DNA of 64,000 bases from CAZCGA01 sp964498075 (GTDB lineage Bacteria > Desulfobacterota > Binatia > HRBIN30): assembly GCA_964498075.1 (NCBI GenBank), contig CAZCGA010000016.1, positions 10,084 through 74,083 on the forward strand. The letters run 5' to 3'. Numbering within the stretch: the first letter of the stretch is position 1; each line of letters begins with the position of its first letter. Under the pieces are notes generated by a model that did not search any database, was not told the DNA's origin, and was given only the letters and a program-made list of their open reading frames with translations. Position numbers and translations under genes: made by a program. Of the stretch, positions 8,166 through 18,235 are shown one piece after another.

Positions 8166-9137
8166 TCAGAGCCAGCCGGCGCGCTTGAAGCCGCGGTAGA
8201 GGAGCCCGCACACGCCGATGATCAACCCCATCACGCCGGGATAGCCGTAGCGCGAATGCAGCTCCGGCATGAACTCGAAGTTCATGCCGTAGATGCCCGC
8301 AATCATGGTGGGGACGGCGAGGATGGCGGCCCACGCCGCCAGCTTCTTGGTGACTTCGTTCTGCGCCACGGAGATCAACGACAGGTTGGCTTCGAGCGCG
8401 CTGGTCAGCAGCTCGCGGAGATTGTCGATCGTCTCGTTGACACGGATCACGTGGTCGTAGACATCGCGGAAGTAGAGACGCGTGTCCTCCGTAATGAGGG
8501 CGACGTCGAAGCGCACCAGGCGGTTGCAGACTTCGACCAGCGGCGAGACGGCACGCTTGAGCGCGACGAGATCCCGCTTCAAGTTGTAGATGCGCTCGGT
8601 CGTGTCGCGCTTGAAGCCCCCATCGAAGATCTGCTCCTCGAGCCCTTCGAGCTTGTCTTCGAGGGCGTCGACGATGGGAAAGTAGTGGTCGACGACGAAG
8701 TCCATCAAGGCATACAGCACGAACCCCGGCCCCTTGCGCAGCAAGTGCGGCGTGCTCTCGCAGCGCGTCCGCACGTCGGTGTACGACAGGGACGCTCCGT
8801 GCCGCACGCTCACCACGTAGCGGGGACCCATGAAGATGTGGGTTTCACCCAGCTCGATCGTCTCGTCGTGGAGCCGGGCGGTACGCAGAACCACGAACAG
8901 CGCCTGGCCGTACTCTTCGAGCTTGGGGCGCTGGTGCGCGCGCAGGGCATCTTCGATCGCCAGGTCGTGCAGCCCGAACGCCTGCTGGACCTGGCGGAGC
9001 AACGCTTCATCCGGCTCGTGCAGGCCGATCCAAACGAACTGATCGGTCTCCTTCAACGCCGTATCGATGTCGGCGATCGTGACGTCCCTGATCCGGCGGC
9101 CGTCGCCGTACGCTGCGCAGTCGACGATCATCCTCAT
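8166..9137 (-). CDS. corA: CorA-family magnesium/cobalt channel
   Basis: About 323 aa. The large N-terminal cytoplasmic domain ends in long helices (NLKRDLVALKRAVSPLVEVCNRL). Two C-terminal membrane helices follow, with the signature loop YGMNFEFMPEL between them, and the protein ends in basic residues. The GMN motif is the ion selectivity filter of the pentameric channel. Two ATGs are possible (9137, 9131); each has a purine-rich stretch upstream. The gene stands alone between the metal uptake operon, convergent on its left, and the efflux operon. Confidence 0.9.
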   Translation of the reverse strand: MRMIVDCAAYGDGRRIRDVTIADIDTALKETDQFVWIGLHEPDEALLRQVQQAFGLHDLAIEDALRAHQRPKLEEYGQALFVVLRTARLHDETIELGETHIFMGPRYVVSVRHGASLSYTDVRTRCESTPHLLRKGPGFVLYALMDFVVDHYFPIVDALEDKLEGLEEQIFDGGFKRDTTERIYNLKRDLVALKRAVSPLVEVCNRLVRFDVALITEDTRLYFRDVYDHVIRVNETIDNLRELLTSALEANLSLISVAQNEVTKKLAAWAAILAVPTMIAGIYGMNFEFMPELHSRYGYPGVMGLIIGVCGLLYRGFKRAGWL

Positions 9138-9379
9138 CCTCGGACCTGCTTCGTAAGGCAACCGGGTGTTGAGTGTCAATCGTCGTTGGTCAACACCGGC
9201 TCGCCCGGGAACACGGTTCGCAACAACATCCTGTACAACTCCCACTCGTTTCGCGGCGTCATCACGCGCCGTGGTCGTCGGCGATAGGCTCGAATGCGCG
9301 GCGATCGAGTGGAACCCACCCGGCGGATCGCGGCCGCGGTGCACCGGGGGCGCGGTGCGACTGCGCTGTCGCTAGTCCG

Positions 9380-11158
9380 TCAGAAGCTCGCCCACCAGGG
9401 CGCCTTCTCGGGCGTGACGCGTTCGATGAGGATGTTGCGCGCGCTCAGCAGCGTCCCGTCGACGCGGCGCAGCTCGGCCAGGTCGCTGTTGTAGCGGGTC
9501 AGCGCCTGGACCTCGGCGAACCGGACGGCCGTGAGTCGGTCGCTGTAGTCGAGCAGATCCTTGGTGGTTGCCAGCCCAACGTCGTAGCGGGCCTTCTGAT
9601 TGCGGAGATTCTCCTCGGCCAGCTCGCGGGCGATGTGCGTCGCGTCGATGCTCTTGAGATCGGTTCCGAGGTTGCTGACCGCGGTCGTGATCTCCAGGGT
9701 CACGCTCTCTTGCAATTTCTGGAGGCCGAGGCGCGACTGCTCCAGATTGATGTTGGCCTGCGCATAGCCGGCCTTCGCCTGCGCGTTGTCGAGCGGAATC
9801 TCGATCGTCGCGCCGGCGCTGTAGCTGTAGTAGCGCCCATCCGGCAGGAGATCGAGGGCGCTGCCGTAGCCGCCGACGAGCGATGGGTTCGATGCCGCCA
9901 GCGCGGTCGGGGGCGCACCAGGGGTCGGATTCGGGATGTCCAATGTACCGGCGGAACTCCCACTCAGGCCGTTGAGCCCGATGCCGCCGATGAAGTTCAG
10001 TTTCGGCAGCAGTTGATTCTCGGCCGACTTCCGCAGCAGGCCCTTGCCATGGACGTTGAGGCGCGCCGCGATCAGCTCGGGCCGCTGCTCCAGCGCGGTC
10101 CGTAAGCTGCGCTCGATATTGATGTCGTACGGAACGACCGTCGGCTTGTCCTGTGGGTCGATCATCAACAGTCCCGGGGCATCCGGCTTGCGGAAGTTGA
10201 TGATCGCCCGCAGGTTGTCACGGGCGATGTCACGCGCGTTGCGCGCCTGGATCAACAACGCCTCGCGACTCGCGACGTTCACCTTCGCTTCCAGCACCGC
10301 GGTCTGGGGCATTGCACCGACGTTGAACTTGCCCTGGTTCTGCCGCAGCAGCTCCGTGGCGAGGGCCAGGCCGTTTTCCTGCACCTCGACGCTCTGGATA
10401 GCCAGCACCAGACTCCAGTATGCCTGTTCGACCTGGGTGACGACCGCGGCAATTGTCGCTTCATACTGATGATACACCTGTTGCTCGGTATTCTGTGCCA
10501 CCTCCACCATCAGCAACGCATGCTGCCAGCCAAAGTCCCGGAGTAGTGGTTGGTTGAGGGAGAGGCCCAGGGTGGTAGTGTACTGCGGGACCAGCAGGTT
10601 GATCACGGACTTCGTCGTCACCAGCCTACTGTTCGTCCAGCTCAACGAGAGTTGGCCGCCGCTCAGCAACGTCTTGCGGAGCCCCGCGTCCCAGTTCGTG
10701 TGCTGCGTGAATGAGGAGGTTGAGCCGCCGCCAAGAGAGAACGGACTGATGCTGCCCACCGGCGTCGTCGCGCGGTCACGCAACACGTCCCCGAACAGCA
10801 CCGGATCGAAGATGGCACGGGCGCTGCGCACCTGGGTCGCGGCGCTCACGGGTCCGAGCCGCGAGATCTGCAGATCGGTGTTGTTCTGCACGGCCAGAAC
10901 GATGCAATCCGTGAGCGACGTTGCCTGCACCGGCTTGGTGGCCAGGAGCCGGCCGTACTGGTCAACCGAACGCTCCGCGTCGATGACGTCCTGGGGGACG
11001 CCGGCGCTCCACTGGTGGACCAGAATCTCGGCGTAGTTGGGGACGGCATCCAGCAGGCGTACATCCTGCGGCGCCGGAGCCGCCGCGGGTTCCTGCGCAC
11101 GCACGGGTACGGCCAGCCACAACGTCGTGATCGCCAGCACGGTCGCGCGCACCTGCAT
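9380..11158 (-). CDS. Outer membrane efflux protein, TolC family
   Basis: 592 aa, longer than E. coli TolC. It has a signal peptide (VLAITTLWLAVPVRAQ), an N-terminal extension of about 70 residues, then two OEP repeats. Repeat hallmarks are DCIVLAVQNNTDLQISRLGPVSA, the long helix AIQSVEVQENGLALATELLRQNQGKF, and, in the second half, QAKAGYAQANINLEQSRLGLQKLQE followed by AEENLRNQKARYDVGLATTKDLLDYS. It is the last gene of a tetR-MFP-RND-OMF operon, 51 bases downstream of the pump, and would form the exit duct across the outer membrane. Confidence 0.87.
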   Translation of the reverse strand: MQVRATVLAITTLWLAVPVRAQEPAAAPAPQDVRLLDAVPNYAEILVHQWSAGVPQDVIDAERSVDQYGRLLATKPVQATSLTDCIVLAVQNNTDLQISRLGPVSAATQVRSARAIFDPVLFGDVLRDRATTPVGSISPFSLGGGSTSSFTQHTNWDAGLRKTLLSGGQLSLSWTNSRLVTTKSVINLLVPQYTTTLGLSLNQPLLRDFGWQHALLMVEVAQNTEQQVYHQYEATIAAVVTQVEQAYWSLVLAIQSVEVQENGLALATELLRQNQGKFNVGAMPQTAVLEAKVNVASREALLIQARNARDIARDNLRAIINFRKPDAPGLLMIDPQDKPTVVPYDINIERSLRTALEQRPELIAARLNVHGKGLLRKSAENQLLPKLNFIGGIGLNGLSGSSAGTLDIPNPTPGAPPTALAASNPSLVGGYGSALDLLPDGRYYSYSAGATIEIPLDNAQAKAGYAQANINLEQSRLGLQKLQESVTLEITTAVSNLGTDLKSIDATHIARELAEENLRNQKARYDVGLATTKDLLDYSDRLTAVRFAEVQALTRYNSDLAELRRVDGTLLSARNILIERVTPEKAPWWASF

Positions 11159-11209
11159 CCACAGTCTCCTTTCCCGACGCTGCGCGTGTAGCAGATCGGC
11201 CGCGACGGG

Positions 11210-14200
11210 TCACGCGCGCGAGCGCCCGTTGGGCAGCGCCGGGAGCCGTGCGGCCAGGCCGCGCCCCCATTGCGCCAGGCGCGCGAACAGACGCGCCCGG
11301 CCGAGGTCGTCGAACAACGAGTACGCCACCGGCGTGAGCAGCAGGCTGAGCAGCAGGCACAAGGTCTGCCCGCCGATGATGACCTTGGCCATCGAGGCGC
11401 GCGACGCCGAGCCCGGGCCGCGACCCAGGGCGATCGGGATCATCCCCGCCACCAGCATCATCGTGGTCATCAAGATCGGCCGCAGCCGAACGTGGTTGGC
11501 TTCCAGGATGGCGGCGTCGCGCCCCATGCCTTGGGCGCGCAGTGTGTTCGTGTAGTCGATCTGCAGGATGCCGTTCTTCTTCACGATGCCGAACAGCATG
11601 AACAGGCCGAGGGTGCTGTAGATGTTCAGCGTATCCCCGAGCGCCAGCAGCGAGACCAGCGCGAAGGGGATCGATAGCGGCAGCGCCAGCAGGATGGTAA
11701 TCGGGTGCAAGAAGCTTTCGAACTGCGCCGCCAGGATCATGTACATGAAGAGCAGGCTCAGCAGGAAGGCAATCCCGAAGTTGGAGCCCGACTCGCCCAG
11801 GGCCTTGGCGCGGCCGGAGAACTCGGCGCGGTACGTCGGCGGCAGATCGAGCTTGGCGAGCACCGCCTGGATCTTGGTGATCGCGATCGACAGCGGCAGG
11901 TGATCCAGGTTCGCCACGACCGTCACCTTGCGTTGCCGGCTGTAGCGATCGATCTGCGCCGGCCCGCGCTCCTCGGTGAGCGTCGCCAGGTTCGCCAGCT
12001 TCACCAGCTCCCCCGACGGCGTGGCGATCGCCAGGTCTCCGAGGGCGTGCGCATCGTCGCGATTCGGCAGCTGCGCGCGCAGCCAGAGGTCGTACTGGTC
12101 CTGATCTTCCTTGAACTTGGTGACCGGCTCGCCGCCGACTAGCGTGCGCAGCGTCGCTGCGATGTCCTGGACCTTGATGCCGAAGTCCGAGGCCTTCTGC
12201 CGGTTGATTTGCACGCGCAGCTCCGGTTGCCGCACCGAGAGGGTCGTGTCCACGTCGACGATGCCCGGAATGCGGCGCATGCCGGCCATGAGCTGGGTGG
12301 AGTAGGTTGCCAGCTTTTCGAGGCTGGGACCGGTAAGGTCGATCTCGATCTCGGTGTAGCGTTGCCCGCCGCCCATGAAGATGTTGACGCTCTGCACGCT
12401 GACGCGCAGGTCCGGATACTGCGTCAGCAGCGCCCGCGCCTTCTCCATCGTGGTGAACTGCGAGAGCTCACGCTGCCCGAGGTCGGCGAGGCGCACGTAG
12501 ATGGAGCCTTCCGTCACCGGCCCCTCGCCGGCCTTCAAGCGCCCACTGCTGTCGCCGATCGTAGTCAGCAGGTGCGTCACGCCGGGGAGCGTGCGCAGCT
12601 TGCCTTCCAGCTCGCGGAACGCGGCGTCGCTGCGCGCCAAGCTGAAGCCTTCGGGCGTCTGCGCGATCACCTCGAACTCGCTCTGGTCGTCCTGCGGCAG
12701 GAAGTCCTTCCCGACGGCGCGAAACAACGGCACCGTCGATCCCACGGTCAGCACGGACAGGAGCACGATGGCCCAGCGGTGCCGCAATGACCAGCGCAGT
12801 GCGGCGCCGTAAGCGCGATCGATGGCCGCGTAGAAGCCGATGCCGCGCGAGGCCGTGTCCCCGGGGAGGAGCCGCTTGACGTGCAAGAATCGCGAGCACA
12901 GCATCGGGGTCAGGGTGAAGGACACCAGCAAGGACACCAGGATGGCGCAGGCCACGGTGATGCCGTAGCTGTTGAAGAAGCGCCCGATGCGACCGGACAT
13001 GAAGGCCACGGGCAGGAAGATCACGACCAGCGACAAGGTGGTCGCCATGACCGCGAGGCTGATCTCCCTGGTGGCGACCGCCGCGGCGCTCATCGGCGAC
13101 TCGCCGCGCTCCTCGGCGTGGCGNNNNNNNNNNGCGGAAGATGTTCTCCAGCACCACGACCGCATCATCGATGACAATGCCCGTGGCCAGCACCAGGCCG
13201 AGCATGGTGATGTTGTTGATCGTGAAGCCCATCAGCTGCATCAGGGTGAACGTCGAGATGATCGATGTCGGGATGGCCACCGCCGCGATCAACGTCGCCC
13301 GCCAGTTGGCGATGAACAACATCACCGTCAGGCTCACCAGCACCGCGGCGAGGACGAGGTGGAACTGCACCTCGTGGATGGACAGCTTGATGAAGCGCGA
13401 GTGGTCGCGGATCACCTGCAGCGTGACGTCGCCGGGTAGCACCGTGTGCAGCTGCTCCAAGCGCTGCTTGATGCGGTCGATGACCTCGACCGTGTTGGTG
13501 CCCGACTGCTTGCGGACGAGCAGGGAGACCGCCGGGTTGCCGTCGAGGCGCGCCAGGTTGCGCGGCTCGACGTAGGCGTCGGTTACGGTCGCGACGTCGC
13601 CGACGGTCAGCGGATGCGCCTGCACATTGCCGACGATCAGCTGCTTGAAGTCCTCCACGCGGGCGATGCGTCCCATCGTGCGCAGCACCAGCTCTTTGCC
13701 GCCCTGGTCGACGTGGCCGCTGGGGATCTCGAGATTCTGCGAGCGCAGCGCCGCCTTCACCTGCTCGATCGAGATGTTGTAGGCGGCGAGCTTGTCGGCG
13801 TCGGCGTCGACGTTGATGGCGCGCTCCAATCCACCGACGAGGGTGACCGAGCCGACGCCGCGGAGCGTCTCCAGGTCTTCCTTCACTTGCTTGCGTGCGA
13901 TCTCGGTGACCTCACGCAGGCTGCGATTGCCGGCGACGGCGACGCTCAGGATCGGCGACGACTCGACGTCGAACTTGTCGACGACGGGATTATCCGTCCC
14001 CTCGGGCAGGCGCGAGACGATGGCTGCGACCTTGTCGCGTACGTCTTGCGCCGCGGCCTCGCGATTGCGTTCGAGCACGAAGATGACGATGACTTGCGAC
14101 AACCCTTCCTTGGTGACCGAGCGCAGCTCGTCGATTCCCTCGATGGTATTCACCGCCTCTTCGATCGGCTTGGTGACGCCGCTCTCCATCTCTTCGACGC

Positions 14201-14363
14201 TGGCGCCCTTCAACGTCGTGGTGACGGTGACGATCGGGAAGTCGATGTTGGGGAAGAGATCGACGGCGAGCTTGCGATACGAGAAGGCCCCGAGCGCCAC
14301 CAGAAAGGCGATGAGCATGGTGGCAAAGACCGGGCGGCGGATGCAGAGGTCAACGAGCTTCAT
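11210..14363 (-). CDS. RND multidrug efflux pump, HAE1 (AcrB-like), interrupted by a scaffold gap
   Basis: Inner membrane proton-driven pump of about 1046 aa once the gap is closed. The N-terminal half runs from ATG 14363 (KLVDLCIRRPVFATMLI) through the porter domain to the TM4 proton-relay pair in GIVIDDAVVVLENI, then reaches the N-run at 13124-13133. The C-terminal half resumes at HAEERGESP, continues through TM5-6 (LSLVVIFLPVAFMSGRIGRFFN) to the TM10 lysine region (MLFGIVKKNGILQID) and TM11-12, ending at 11210. Ten Ns shift the frame, but the codons on both sides are intact, so the gene is almost certainly functional and the fault is in the assembly. It lies between the adaptor and TolC genes. 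Confidence 0.9.
13124..13133. other. Assembly gap (10 N) inside the RND pump gene
   Basis: Both flanking trinucleotides are gcg, read on the minus strand as the Arg codon CGC. Homologous pumps have one residue at this place (ENIFR followed by H-x-E-E). The two contigs therefore probably overlap by at least three bases and the true gap length is zero. Confidence 0.85.
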
Positions 14364-14402
14364 GCGTGGATGGTCCCTTCGCAGACTCCCGGGCGGACGG
14401 GC

Positions 14403-15561
14403 TTACGACGCCGGCTCGCGGTTTGCCGTGCCTGGCTCCTTCACGGTCACAGCCGCGCCGTTCTCCAGCTTGGTCAGGCCCGAGGTGGCGACCAGCTCGT
14501 TCGGCTCGAGGCCGTCGACGATCTCGATGAGGCCGCCACTGCCGCGCGTACCGGTGTGCACCTGGCGTTCCTGCGCGGTGCCGTCACGGATGACGAACAG
14601 CTTGGTGACCCCGGCGAAGGTGATCACCGCCTCCTGCGGGACCATCAGCGCCCGATCGTCGGTGCGCGTGACCACCGCGGCATTGGCGAAGAAGCCGGGC
14701 TTCAGCTTGTGGTCACGGTTGTCCACCCGTACCTCGATGGCGACCGACCGGTTCTCGGGGTTGGAGGCGGGGCTGATGCGTGCCAGCGTGCCGTCGAACA
14801 GCCCGTCGGGAAAGGCCTCGATGCGCACCTGCACAGCCTGACCCACTTGCAGCTCGTTGGCGAAGCGCTCCGGCACGTCGCCGCGCAGCTTCAGTGGGTT
14901 CTCCGAGACCAGACTGAAGAGCTGGCTGCCCGCACGGACATACTCGCCGGCAGACACGAAACGCCGCGCTACGGCGCCGCTGATCGGCGCTTCGACGCGC
15001 GCGTGGCGGATGGTCACGGTGAGCCGGTCGCGCACGGCCTGCGCCACCGTCGCCTGCGTGCGCATGCTCTCGTACTCTTGCGGAGAGATGACATGCCCGT
15101 CGACGAGTTGACGGCCGCGGGCTTCGTCCGCTTGCGCTTTGGCCAGCGTCGCCTCGGCCTGGATCTTGCTGGCCCAGCCGTCAGCGTCCGGCAGCTTCTC
15201 ATCATTTNNNNNNNNNNTCGGCCTGCCGCAGGCGCGCTCGCCACTGATCGTCGTCGATCTCGGCGAGCACCTGGCCGGCATTGACCGGATCGCCCAGGTC
15301 CGCGGCGAGCGATTTGATCTGCCCTTCCACTTGGCTGGAGAGCGTGACCTCTTCGTTGCCGTACAGCGTGCCGACGAAGTTCACCAGGCGGGTGCTCGGG
15401 CGGACGGTGACCGGAGCTACCGTGATCGGAACGACGGCACGCTTCTCTTCAGCTTCCTGCTTCGCCTCGGCGGCTGCCGCCTGCGGGTTGCTGGTATACT
15501 CGCACGCCGCTAGCGCAAGTGCTGCCACGGCCAGCAGCGGGGAGACTAGCGTGAGCTTCAT
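14403..15561 (-). CDS. RND efflux periplasmic adaptor (membrane fusion protein), interrupted by a scaffold gap
   Basis: Lipoprotein of at least ~381 aa. The lipobox LALAACEY gives Cys at about residue 20. A beta-barrel strand and the first lipoyl half follow (EVTLSSQVEGQIKSLAADLGDPVNAGQVLAEIDDDQW), then the hairpin helices, broken by the N-run at 15208-15217. The second lipoyl half (ARVEAPISGAVARRFVSAGEYV), barrel domain (LKLRGDVPERFANELQVGQAV) and membrane-proximal domain close the protein at 14403. The start shares one base with the tetR stop (TGATG). It links the RND pump to the TolC-type duct. A few hairpin residues are probably missing in the gap. Confidence 0.85.
15208..15217. other. 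Assembly gap (10 N) inside the adaptor gene
   Basis: The upstream side ends in the helix RLRQAE and the downstream side resumes at NDEKL within the same alpha-hairpin. The frames on the two sides do not agree for a true 10-base gap, so the real length is different and probably short. Confidence 0.85.
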
Positions 15562-16202
15562 CAGCTCGATGTTCCTCCGTGAACGATCTTGAGCGGCTGG
15601 GTGCGTTCCGTCGACGTGGGCAGGCCACCGATGACGCCGCGCAGAAAGAGCGCCGTGACCATGCGGATCAGCTCTTCGGGGCGGTCGCTCTCCGCCCGAT
15701 ACACACAGACGCCGCGGATCATGCCGAAGAGCACCTCGACGGCGAGTCGTGTATTGACTCGGGCGATCTCACCGCGGGCTGCGGCACGTTCGATGACGCG
15801 GCGGATGCCGCCGACGACCTCGCTGCGGCGTTGCTGCCAGTCGGCACGCTCGTTCGCCTTTAGTTTGGGCTCCAGGCGGTGCATCAGGACGAAGAAGTCG
15901 CGCTGCCGCCAGAAGTAGTTGATCATGGTGCGCACCACCGATTCGATGGTCCGCGCCAGCGGGGCGTCCTGCTGCAGCACCGAGCTGACGGCGGCGTGCA
16001 AGCCGTCCAGCCCCTCGCCGATGGCGGCGAGATACAGCGCTTCCTTCGATCCGAAGTAGCGGTAGATGGTCCCCTTACCGATGCCCAGGCGCTGCGCGAT
16101 GTCATCGGTCAGTACCTCGTGGAACTCGCGTTCCGAGAAGATCTCTGAGGCGCAACGGACGATGGCCTGGCGGGTCTCGATCGATTTTTTTCTGCCACGC
16201 AT
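15561..16202 (-). CDS. TetR/AcrR-family transcriptional regulator of the efflux operon
   Basis: 213 aa. The N-terminal TetR helix-turn-helix is clear (RQAIVRCASEIFSER, then TDDIAQRLGIGKGTIYRYFGSKEALY). The helical C-terminal domain of about 150 residues is the ligand-binding and dimer part. As the first gene of the operon, with its stop overlapping the adaptor start, it most likely represses its own promoter and is released by a pump substrate. The basic start RGRKKSIETR is usual for the family. Confidence 0.88.
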   Translation of the reverse strand: MRGRKKSIETRQAIVRCASEIFSEREFHEVLTDDIAQRLGIGKGTIYRYFGSKEALYLAAIGEGLDGLHAAVSSVLQQDAPLARTIESVVRTMINYFWRQRDFFVLMHRLEPKLKANERADWQQRRSEVVGGIRRVIERAAARGEIARVNTRLAVEVLFGMIRGVCVYRAESDRPEELIRMVTALFLRGVIGGLPTSTERTQPLKIVHGGTSS

Positions 16203-16218
16203 CGGGAGCTCGAATAAC

Positions 16219-16234
16219 GGAACTGACCAGTCCG
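16219..16234. promoter_or_regulatory. Candidate TetR operator upstream of the efflux operon
   Basis: ACTGACCAGT (16222-16231) is a palindrome with a two-base centre. Its flanks (CGGA on the left, CCG on the right) extend the symmetry imperfectly. It lies about 20-30 bases before the tetR start, where an autorepressing TetR protein would bind. The direct repeat AATAAC flanks it at 16213 and 16241. This is inferred from symmetry and position only. Confidence 0.3.
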
Positions 16235-16401
16235 TGCCAGAATAACAAAGGGCGGTGCTGAGTCAACACGGCGCCTCGCGACCCGACGCCGACGGGGCGG
16301 AGTCGTACGCCCACGGACGGGAAGCCGGAAGGATCAGTGGTCGGCGCGGTGGTGCGAAGCGTGTGTCGGCGTGCATCGCCGATGCGCACCCGCGCCGGTG
16401 C

Positions 16402-16857
16402 TCAGAAGCTCAGGCTACGTTTGCGGGCGCGGAGGCCGCGGCGACTGCCCTTGTTCTTGAACGGCCGTCCACCGGCGCCGCCGCCACCACCGAAGCTGTC
16501 GCCACCGCCGAACCCGGTCCACGGATCCGTGACGGGCGGCGGCGGGCCACTGCGGTAGCCGGGGCCGTTGCCACGTGGTGCTCCCATGCGAGGGCCGTCG
16601 GTACGCCGGGGCCGATCCTCCGCGGTATTCACCCTGAGCTTGCGGCCGTCGATCTCGTGGCCGTCGAAGAGGCGAATGGCTTCCGCGGCCTCCGCGGCGC
16701 TCGAGAACTCGACGAAGGCGAATCCCCGCGAGCGACCGGTCTCCCGGTCCGTACCCAAGTGGACGTGCGTGACCTGGCCGGCGCCCGCAAGCGCGTCTGC
16801 AAGCTGCTGTTCAGTGGTGCGGAAGTTGAGATTGCCGACAAAAACCTTGGTCGAAAT
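16402..16857 (-). CDS. RRM-domain RNA-binding protein, apparent ATT start codon
   Basis: About 151 aa. A single RNA recognition motif is present, with RNP2 (KVFVGNLNF) near residues 4-12 and RNP1 (RGFAFVEF) near 43-50. A Gly/Pro/Arg-rich tail with GGGDSFGGGGGAGG follows, like cold-shock-linked bacterial RRM proteins. The reading that gives a complete RRM begins at ATT 16857, six bases after a perfect AAAGGAG site. No ATG, GTG or TTG is in frame between the upstream stop and this point. The first usual start (ATG 16758) lies between RNP2 and RNP1 and would destroy the fold. An AUU start implies control by initiation factor 3, as for infC. The protein probably binds mRNA or single-stranded nucleic acid. 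Confidence 0.8.
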   Translation of the reverse strand: MSTKVFVGNLNFRTTEQQLADALAGAGQVTHVHLGTDRETGRSRGFAFVEFSSAAEAAEAIRLFDGHEIDGRKLRVNTAEDRPRRTDGPRMGAPRGNGPGYRSGPPPPVTDPWTGFGGGDSFGGGGGAGGRPFKNKGSRRGLRARKRSLSF

Positions 16858-16922
16858 GGCGGACTCCTTTGTGTTGGCGGAATGGCAGAATTCTGACCTT
16901 TTGCCCGAGACCCGTTTAGCAT

Positions 16923-16951
16923 CTTCTAGAAGAATGCTCTACGGGGGTCAA
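16923..16951 (-). promoter_or_regulatory. Candidate sigma-70-type promoter of the RRM gene
   Basis: On the minus strand TTGACC (16951-16946) and TAGAAG (16928-16923) are separated by exactly 17 bases. The region is AT-rich against its surroundings. Transcription would start near 16915, giving a leader of roughly 60 bases before the AAAGGAG site. Confidence 0.45.
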
Positions 16952-17003
16952 GCTATTTCGTTACCCCTGCAGTGCCCGGCCGTCGTGCGCCCGATGGGCG
17001 GAC

Positions 17004-17411
17004 TCAGCGTTGGGCCATCAGGTCGAAGTGGACCTTGCGCTCTGTGAACCGCCACGCGCCACCAACCTTGGCGACGTGATCCTCGTAGCGCCCCGCCACG
17101 GTCAGGCCAAGCTGCGCGCCGCCCTGTACGACCACCACGTAGCTTTGCGCAGTCGCGCGGTCGCCATCGACGCTGACGATGCTGTTCATCACGCAGTGCT
17201 TCATCATCGGCAGGCCGTTGGTGAGCGGGATGGCCTTCAGAAAGTTCCGCAACGTCTCCCGACCGCTGAAGCGCCCGCGGGCGCCGAGGTCGAAGACGCC
17301 GTCCTCGGTGAACAGCTGGAGCCACTGGTCGAACTCGCCGTTGTCGAAGCAGAAGCAGTAGCGGGCCATCAACTCGCGGATGGCGTCCTTCTCCTCGAGT
17401 ACGCTTGCCAT
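17004..17411 (-). CDS. SnoaL-like (NTF2-fold) protein
   Basis: 135 aa. ATG 17411 follows an AAAGGAGG site. The sequence has the SnoaL_4 layout: helix EKDAIRELMARYCFCFDNGEFDQWLQLF, then TEDGVFDLGARGRFSGRETLRNFL, then strands ending in WRFTERKVHFDLMAQR. Such proteins are small cone-shaped dimers that act as isomerases, dehydratases or ligand-binding proteins. No substrate can be read from the sequence. A similar gene lies at 24963-25427. It follows the FetAB-like transporter genes on the same strand. Confidence 0.72.
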   Translation of the reverse strand: MASVLEEKDAIRELMARYCFCFDNGEFDQWLQLFTEDGVFDLGARGRFSGRETLRNFLKAIPLTNGLPMMKHCVMNSIVSVDGDRATAQSYVVVVQGGAQLGLTVAGRYEDHVAKVGGAWRFTERKVHFDLMAQR

Positions 17412-17440
17412 ATCGTCGTGCCTCCTTTCGTCAGTTCGTC

Positions 17441-18235
17441 CTAGCCCGACAAGGCCTCGTCCCGCAACTGGTGGTCGGGTGTGAAGTACGAGCGCGCCCG
17501 CAGCGTCGTCAGCACGAAGGCGCTGACGCTGGTGGAGAAGGCGATCATGTACATGATGAGGATCTGATACTTGATGGCCACCAGCGGTGCGCTGCCCCCC
17601 AAGATCTGGCCGGTCATCATCCCCGGCAACGACACGATGCCCACCACCATCATCGAGTTGATGATCGGGATCATCGCTGCCTTCATCGCGGCGCGCACCG
17701 CCGCCGCGGCCGCCTGGCGGCTGGTGGCGCCCAGGGCGAGCAACGCCTCCACCTGGTCGCGCGTGCCGCGCAGGTCGCTGTCGAGCCGCTCGACCGCCAG
17801 CGTCGCGCTGTTGAGGCTGTTGCCGATCACCATGCCCATCAGGGGTATGAGGTAGTACGGATTGTACCAGGGGCGGATCCGCAGGATCACCTCCGTGGCC
17901 AGCACGAGCGTCAGCCCACACCCCGTGGTCAAGGACGCCAACACGAGCCAGCGCAACGCGGGCGTCGGGCGGCGCTGCCGCCCCGCCACGGTCCACGCAG
18001 CGATGCCCAACATGAGCGACAGAATGCCGATGATCGACAGGGGGCTCGCCGTGCCGAAGACGAAGCCCAGCACGTAGCCGAGCGCCAGGAGCTGCACGAA
18101 CGTGCGCAACGTCGCGACGATCAAGTCGCGCTCCAATCCCAATCCGCGCGCCGCCGACAGACCGATCGTGACGAGCATCAGGCTGGACGCCATTGCCAGC
18201 TGGAACCAACCCGGATCGATCAGATGCGTGCTCAT
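17441..18235 (-). CDS. fetB: ABC permease, FetB/YbbM (UPF0014) family
   Basis: 264 aa with six to seven membrane helices. Family landmarks are the early segment SAARGLGLERDLIVATLRTFVQLLALGYVL, the central loop YYLIPLMGMVIGNSLNSATLAVERL, and EALLALGATSRQAAAAAVRAAMKAAMIPIINSMMVVGIVSLPGMMTGQILGG in the second half. In E. coli FetAB exports iron and helps survive oxidative stress. The ATG overlaps the stop of the ATPase gene (ATGA), so the two proteins are made together. Confidence 0.85.
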   Translation of the reverse strand: MSTHLIDPGWFQLAMASSLMLVTIGLSAARGLGLERDLIVATLRTFVQLLALGYVLGFVFGTASPLSIIGILSLMLGIAAWTVAGRQRRPTPALRWLVLASLTTGCGLTLVLATEVILRIRPWYNPYYLIPLMGMVIGNSLNSATLAVERLDSDLRGTRDQVEALLALGATSRQAAAAAVRAAMKAAMIPIINSMMVVGIVSLPGMMTGQILGGSAPLVAIKYQILIMYMIAFSTSVSAFVLTTLRARSYFTPDHQLRDEALSG

